64,000 nucleotides of DNA. Origin: Labilibaculum euxinicum. Its GTDB lineage: Bacteria > Bacteroidota > Bacteroidia > Bacteroidales > Marinifilaceae. A model generated the notes under the pieces. The model was given only the letters and a program-made list of their open reading frames with translations, made no database searches and had not been told where the DNA came from. Made by a program: the position numbers and the translations under genes. Every line of letters begins with the position of its first letter. Positions within the stretch are counted from its first letter, which is position 1. The stretch covers positions 186,001 to 250,000 of the forward strand of contig NZ_WTCR01000007.1 in NCBI RefSeq assembly GCF_009795715.1, in the 5' to 3' direction. Shown piece by piece: positions 59,310 to 64,000 of the stretch.

Positions 59310-62300
59310 TTAAAAAGTAAGATTTAAACCCAAAACACAACTTTTTGCTCTTGGGTAAGCAGAATTATCAATACCTCTTGTTAACAAATTCGAAGTAGCA
59401 GATACTTCAGGATCGTATCCTGAGTATTTCGTGAACGTATGAATATTATTTAAAGTGCAATAAAACCTAAGACTATTCACTTTCATTCGTTTTAGGATCT
59501 TGGCAGGTAAGGTATATCCCAAAGTAATGTTGTTTATCCGCAAAAAGGATCCATCTTCAATATAATAATCCAATGCATCGGTGATGGCTATTTTATTACT
59601 TGAGTTTAAACTCCACATAGCATCACTATTGTGCTGCTGAGAATTAAGTCCTGCCAATTGCTGTAAATTTGTTGTTTCTTCTCCTGTTGTAGGATCCACC
59701 AATACAAAGCGGTCTGCCATAACAGATAATGAATTTTGATTTGGCAGATAAGGACCTATGAATCGCTGCGAATTCATATTAAACACATCATTTCCGTAGG
59801 AGAAACTCATAAATGCTGAAAAATCAAACCCTTTGTATTTAAAGGTATTTACTATACCTCCAGTAAAAATAGGCTCAGCATTACCAATTACTTTTCTATC
59901 ATCAGTAGACCAAACAGGGTTTCCATCATCATCCGTATTGCCTTCTGTAGTTTTATATTTTACATCTCCAGGTTTTATTGAACTTCTTATTTTTCCTTTC
60001 AAACTAGGTACACCATCATTTAAAGAATAAGATCCGTCTGAATTTTGAGAAAAGTCATCTGTAGTATATATACCATCATACTGATAACCATAGAACTGAC
60101 CTAAGGGTTTACCAACTTCTATTAGAAAATCAATACGAGAGTCATAATTTTGCTTAAAATAATCATCCTTATCATCACCGTATATTGCCAATACTTTTGA
60201 TTTATTAAATGAAATATTGAAATCTGTAGTCCATTTAAAATTATCATTCTTAATATTAGTAGTATTTAGCACAAACTCATATCCTCTGTTTCGAATTGAT
60301 CCAATATTTTGATATTGATAACTATAACCTGTTGAAGTTGGTATTTTATTTTTTATCAGAAGATCATTTGACTTGTTATTATAGAACTCTGCAGTTAAAT
60401 TTACTCTACTATTAAAAAATGAAACATCCAGACCAATATTTGTAGATCTTGTTGTTTCCCATTTTAAATTTGGATTTCCTACAGTATTTCCTGGCTTTAA
60501 ACTTACAACCTGCTTGTTGTCAACGGCATAAAAACCAGACTGATAATCGGTAGCATACATATTATTGCTAATATTGCAATTACCTGTAGTTCCATAACCA
60601 ATACGTAATTTCAAATTGTTAAGCACATCCATATTACTCATAAAAGACTCCTCTGAAACCCGCCATGCAGCTGATACAGATGGGAAATATCCCCATTGTT
60701 TGCCTTTTGAAAATTTAGAAGAACCATCACCTCGAATTGTTGCGGTTACTAAATACCTTTCATCAAAATTGTAGTTTAACCGACTAAAAGCTGAAACAAT
60801 TCCATTAGTACTTTTCCCCGATGAATATGAATATACCTGACCAGCCATGCTGACATCATTTAATCCAAAGTTATTTTCAGGAAATTCATAATAAGTATTT
60901 TTTAGGTTCATCGACTCTGAATAATATGTTTCCTGTCCTAATAGCACATTAAATTTGTGAGCACCTGTTTCTCCTTTCCATGTTAGAGTGTTGGTAACCT
61001 GCCAACTATATTTTTCGCTGTTGTCCCTATTCCCATAAGGTCCTTTATTGTTTTGGGCTGTTTTTGTACGTCCGTCATCCCAAGATTCGGATCTTACCTG
61101 CTGCCACAAATAACTACCTGCTGTTCTGAATTTAATATTCTTATTAATATCAATATCCAATGAGGCATTGGTGGTATACAAGCGTGTATACTTTGTCTTG
61201 GTAACTGCATCATTTGTAATTAAAGGATTGTAAATGTCGTATTGAGAATCAATATCCTGCATTTCATCACTAATATCCGTATTAATTAATTGATCATCGG
61301 TATACAATACACCTCCAGTGACAGGCTGCAAAATTGACATTTTCAATAAACCTCCTAAAGAACCTCCTCCTTCTAATTTTGTTCCTAAAAAGCTTGAACT
61401 AAATGTAAGGTTAATTCCTTTTCGTAATTCATGGTTGATTTTAGCCCTGATTCCATTTCGGATATAACCTGATTTATCAACCAAACCATCCTGACCCGTA
61501 TAATTGTAACTCAACATATATTGGGTTTTTTCACCACTACCGGTAATGTTCAGATTGTGATTTGTCATTTTCGCTGTGCCACCAAAAACAACATCCTGCC
61601 AATTGATACCAGAGACAGAACCATATTGACTTTGAATGCGATCGTAAGCACCTGTATAAAAATTACTATTGGTAATATCGCCTCCATAAACATTAGCCCA
61701 GTTACTAATTTGTCCGTTTAATGTTTGAAATTCATATTGATACTCAACATATTCTTGTGTATTCAACAGATTTAACTCGGAACCCAGCTTTTCAAAACTA
61801 ACGTAAGCATTGTAATTAACTTCTGTTTTTCCTTTTTTACCAGATTTGGTGGTAATAATAACTACTCCATTCGAACCTCTTGCACCATATATCGCTGTTG
61901 CAGAAGCATCTTTCATTACATCAATCGATTCAATATCATTAATATCGATATTTTTTAAACCATCATCCATTTGAAAGCCATCCACAATATATAATGGAGA
62001 AGAGCCTTGAGTAATAGACGTACCACCTCGTACAACAATATTAATATCTGCTCCGGGAGCACCACTTTGAGTAATCACACTCACCCCAGCTATTTTTCCT
62101 GTAATGGCTTGCGCTGCAGTAGTTACCGGAACCTGAACAAGCTCCTTCCCTCCCACAGAACTTACAGCTCCGGTTAAATCTTTTTTTCTAGCCGTTCCAT
62201 AACCAATAACAACGACTTCATCTAATTCAGAAATTTCTTCTTTTAATTGAATATTAATGGTGGTGGCATCATTAACTACAATCGTTTGTGTAATTAAGCC

Positions 62301-62549
62301 AACAAATGAAAAAGTAATTTTTGAATCTTTACCAGCAACCGTTATAGAATAATTACCATCAATATCTGAAAGAGTTCCGTTTGACGTCCCCTCCTCAATA
62401 ATAGTCACGCCCGGTATGGTAGTAACTCCGTCTGTAACGTTTCCGGAAACAGTAATTTGAGAGATGGCATTAAAACTAAATCCATACAAGATGATAATTA
62501 AAACCAACCACCGTTTCACGATACGTGTTTTGTTTGTGTGCTTTTTCAT
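59310..62549 (-). CDS. SusC/RagA-family TonB-dependent outer-membrane transporter (pectin locus)
   Basis: This 1079-residue protein has a signal peptide (WLVLIIILYGFSFNAISQ), a carboxypeptidase-regulatory-like domain (about 33-110), the TonB box DEVVVIGYG, the plug with ITGKIAGVSVITQSG and YGARGSNGVVIITTKSG, and a beta-barrel that ends LGLNLTF. There is no STN domain. It belongs to a different subgroup from the xylan SusC and presumably transports rhamnogalacturonan oligosaccharides. It is the first gene of a susCD operon, divergent from the second HTCS, with ATTGTAC boxes upstream. Confidence 0.97.
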   Translation of the reverse strand: MKKHTNKTRIVKRWLVLIIILYGFSFNAISQITVSGNVTDGVTTIPGVTIIEEGTSNGTLSDIDGNYSITVAGKDSKITFSFVGLITQTIVVNDATTINIQLKEEISELDEVVVIGYGTARKKDLTGAVSSVGGKELVQVPVTTAAQAITGKIAGVSVITQSGAPGADINIVVRGGTSITQGSSPLYIVDGFQMDDGLKNIDINDIESIDVMKDASATAIYGARGSNGVVIITTKSGKKGKTEVNYNAYVSFEKLGSELNLLNTQEYVEYQYEFQTLNGQISNWANVYGGDITNSNFYTGAYDRIQSQYGSVSGINWQDVVFGGTAKMTNHNLNITGSGEKTQYMLSYNYTGQDGLVDKSGYIRNGIRAKINHELRKGINLTFSSSFLGTKLEGGGSLGGLLKMSILQPVTGGVLYTDDQLINTDISDEMQDIDSQYDIYNPLITNDAVTKTKYTRLYTTNASLDIDINKNIKFRTAGSYLWQQVRSESWDDGRTKTAQNNKGPYGNRDNSEKYSWQVTNTLTWKGETGAHKFNVLLGQETYYSESMNLKNTYYEFPENNFGLNDVSMAGQVYSYSSGKSTNGIVSAFSRLNYNFDERYLVTATIRGDGSSKFSKGKQWGYFPSVSAAWRVSEESFMSNMDVLNNLKLRIGYGTTGNCNISNNMYATDYQSGFYAVDNKQVVSLKPGNTVGNPNLKWETTRSTNIGLDVSFFNSRVNLTAEFYNNKSNDLLIKNKIPTSTGYSYQYQNIGSIRNRGYEFVLNTTNIKNDNFKWTTDFNISFNKSKVLAIYGDDKDDYFKQNYDSRIDFLIEVGKPLGQFYGYQYDGIYTTDDFSQNSDGSYSLNDGVPSLKGKIRSSIKPGDVKYKTTEGNTDDDGNPVWSTDDRKVIGNAEPIFTGGIVNTFKYKGFDFSAFMSFSYGNDVFNMNSQRFIGPYLPNQNSLSVMADRFVLVDPTTGEETTNLQQLAGLNSQQHNSDAMWSLNSSNKIAITDALDYYIEDGSFLRINNITLGYTLPAKILKRMKVNSLRFYCTLNNIHTFTKYSGYDPEVSATSNLLTRGIDNSAYPRAKSCVLGLNLTF

Positions 62550-62611
62550 AGAAATACTATTTTATAAACTTATTTTAAGTGGATAAAAAATTATCTGTTA
62601 TTTATATCCGC

Positions 62612-62750
62612 TAAAACTACGGTCAGGAATATTCGTATCAAATACAATATTGTCCAAATCAATACAATATTGTACCTATCAACCCGTACATAAAAATACA
62701 ATAGCCTGTACACGTGTAATTTACGAGATAACACATTCACTATTGTACAT
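62612..62750 (-). promoter_or_regulatory. Promoter of the pectin susC operon with ATTGTAC boxes
   Basis: AATACAATATTGT occurs twice at 62641 and 62661, 20 bp apart, giving ATTGTCC at 62649 and ATTGTAC at 62669. Further GTAC-containing copies lie at 62685, 62707 and 62742-62748. A -7-like box TAGTTTTA lies at 62619-62612, 30 bp from the first box, as in the promoter at 57040. Its final base is A, as in the xylan susC promoter. Confidence 0.7.
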
Positions 62751-63121
62751 GAATGCTTAAGAACAAAAAAAGCATAAAAAGCAAGGTGGATAGGATGAAT
62801 CTACGGAAGTGTCTCCATCAAAATAATGATAAGTAGGTGTATTTTTATCATCAACAGATTAGCTTAAACCCAAAACATGACTATTTTTACAAGCCTATAT
62901 AAATATCAATCAGCGAATACTCATTCAATCCAATTATTTTTTCTATAATCGTTTTATAGAACCTATTTGTAAAAGCAATATTTACATTCCGTTTGTTACG
63001 ATACAAACCTTTCGCTTGAACTTTATAAACTGGAATCCAACTCGTATCAATAAAAACGAATAGGAGATCATACATTTACCGGAAGCGTATAAATTGAAGA
63101 TTTAGCCAAAAATGAAAACAA
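62751..63121. other. Intergenic stretch before the second HTCS gene
   Basis: No clear gene. A 62-codon open frame on the minus strand (62887-63075) is weakly protein-like but matches no family I can name. The plus-strand promoter of the HTCS gene should be in this region, but I find no good -7 box. Confidence 0.4.
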
Positions 63122-64000
63122 ATGAACATTAAGTATTTTTTTCTTAGTTGCTTTTTATTTATCTATCTAAATGTAAATGCTGAAAAATCTTTCAGAATAC
63201 AAAATTTAACCACTAAAGATGGTTTATCACAAAACACCATTAGTTGCATTCTGCAGGATAAACAAGGATTTTTATGGTTTGGATCATTAAATGGTTTAAA
63301 TAAGTACGATGGAAATGAGTTTACTGCTCTTCAACCGAGCTATGGACAAACCACCACATTATCCGACAGCAGAATAAAAAACATCCGCGAAGACAAATTT
63401 GGGTATTTATGGGTACAAACCAATATAGATCATATAAATTGCTATAACCCTCAATCAGAAAGCTTTATTAGCCTTAATTCTGCAAATAATCAATATGCAA
63501 ATATTTACTTTGCTCAATCAGGAGATGTTTGGCTTTGGGGAAATAAAAACGATTGTCTCAAGCTTACTCACACCCCAAAAGGACTAGAATCCAAGTCTTT
63601 TGGAAATAATTCACTAGGCTCTGGTACGGTTAATTTTATTTCAGAAGTGAAATCCGGAGAAATATGGATTGGGACACATAACAAACTATTCTGCTTTAAA
63701 GACAAGCAATTGAAGCTACTCATTAAAAATTCCAATTTTCATTCCATCGTTGAAAATGGTGCTTTTGTTTATGTTTTTACCGATAACAACAAAATGTACA
63801 AAATAGATAAAGAATCGCATAAAATTACCAATGAGGTTAAGCTTCACTTTCCTATTCACAGTTCGCTGCACAACACAGCACTTCTTTCCTTAAACAACAT
63901 ACTTATCACCACTCATGAAGAAAGCTATGTTTTGAACACGCAAACGTTACAAATCCACCTGGCAAATTCACTTTTTAAAGGTCAATCACTTAAAAATGCC
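63122..64000 (+). CDS. Second HTCS regulator (pectin locus), N-terminal part
   Basis: The gene runs off the right end of the window; 293 residues are seen. The start MNIKYFFLSCFLFIYLNVNA is a signal peptide and is followed by Reg_prop repeats of the sensor propeller: GLSQNTISCILQDKQGFLWF, GYLWVQT and GEIWIGTHNKLFCF. This is the N-terminus of the same type of hybrid sensor as at 33493, facing the pectin susC gene. The kinase, receiver and DNA-binding parts are predicted beyond the window. It probably activates the two operons that carry ATTGTAC boxes. Confidence 0.9.
   Translation, partial: MNIKYFFLSCFLFIYLNVNAEKSFRIQNLTTKDGLSQNTISCILQDKQGFLWFGSLNGLNKYDGNEFTALQPSYGQTTTLSDSRIKNIREDKFGYLWVQTNIDHINCYNPQSESFISLNSANNQYANIYFAQSGDVWLWGNKNDCLKLTHTPKGLESKSFGNNSLGSGTVNFISEVKSGEIWIGTHNKLFCFKDKQLKLLIKNSNFHSIVENGAFVYVFTDNNKMYKIDKESHKITNEVKLHFPIHSSLHNTALLSLNNILITTHEESYVLNTQTLQIHLANSLFKGQSLKNA

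Noticed and set aside
62887-63075. Minus-strand open frame of 62 codons between the pectin susC and the second HTCS
   Set aside because: It faintly resembles a transposase fragment (FIDTSWIPVYK, YRNKRNVN) but the resemblance is too weak, there is no further transposase sequence or terminal repeat near it, and it lies in the promoter region.

Overview
The window comes from an AT-rich Bacteroidota chromosome. Evidence: two SusC/SusD pairs, two hybrid two-component regulators (HTCS), many signal peptides and lipoboxes on glycoside hydrolases, and promoter elements of the Bacteroidota TAnnTTTG type. A marine or gut member of Bacteroidales/Marinilabiliales would fit, but nothing here fixes the genus. 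Almost every gene is carbohydrate catabolism, and almost all lie on the minus strand; only the two HTCS genes and the rhamnose regulator are on the plus strand.

Region 1 (about 1-37.6 kb) is a glucuronoxylan utilisation locus. Reading along the minus strand from the HTCS at 33493 it has: GH67 and GH115 alpha-glucuronidases plus a GH2 enzyme; a SusC/SusD/surface-glycan-binding/GH10 operon; a third operon with a GPH-type symporter, a GH10 xylanase, two GH43 enzymes and an SGNH acetylesterase; then an NrtR/AraR-type regulator with an SDR mannonate oxidoreductase and UxuA for glucuronate; and at the far end a tandem CE1 esterase and a GH97. A decayed gene lies between uxuA and the esterase.

Region 2 (37.6-45.1 kb) is a complete L-rhamnose cassette: AraC-type RhaR, RhaT, RhaI, RhaB-type kinase, lactaldehyde reductase and a two-domain class II aldolase whose second domain has lost its metal ligands. 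Region 3 (45.1-64 kb) is a rhamnogalacturonan-type pectin locus: two GH28s, GH105, an acetylesterase, a DUF4450-type giant, a GH65-like protein, SusD/SusC and the start of a second HTCS, cut by the window edge. RG-I is the best substrate guess because the rhamnose cassette sits next to it.

The strongest non-coding signal is regulatory. Three xylan promoters (upstream of 15209, 24499 and 33153) each carry four direct GTTAC(AT) copies spaced 20-21 bp, ending 31-33 bp from a -7-like box in the same orientation. Two pectin promoters (upstream of 56951 and 62549) carry a different motif, ATTGTAC, spaced 20 bp and placed 30 bp from the -7 box. These look like the binding arrays of the two HTCS regulators. 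Separate 17-bp near-perfect palindromes flank the NrtR-type gene. A two-copy REP-like hairpin element sits just ahead of two gene starts inside the pectin operons.
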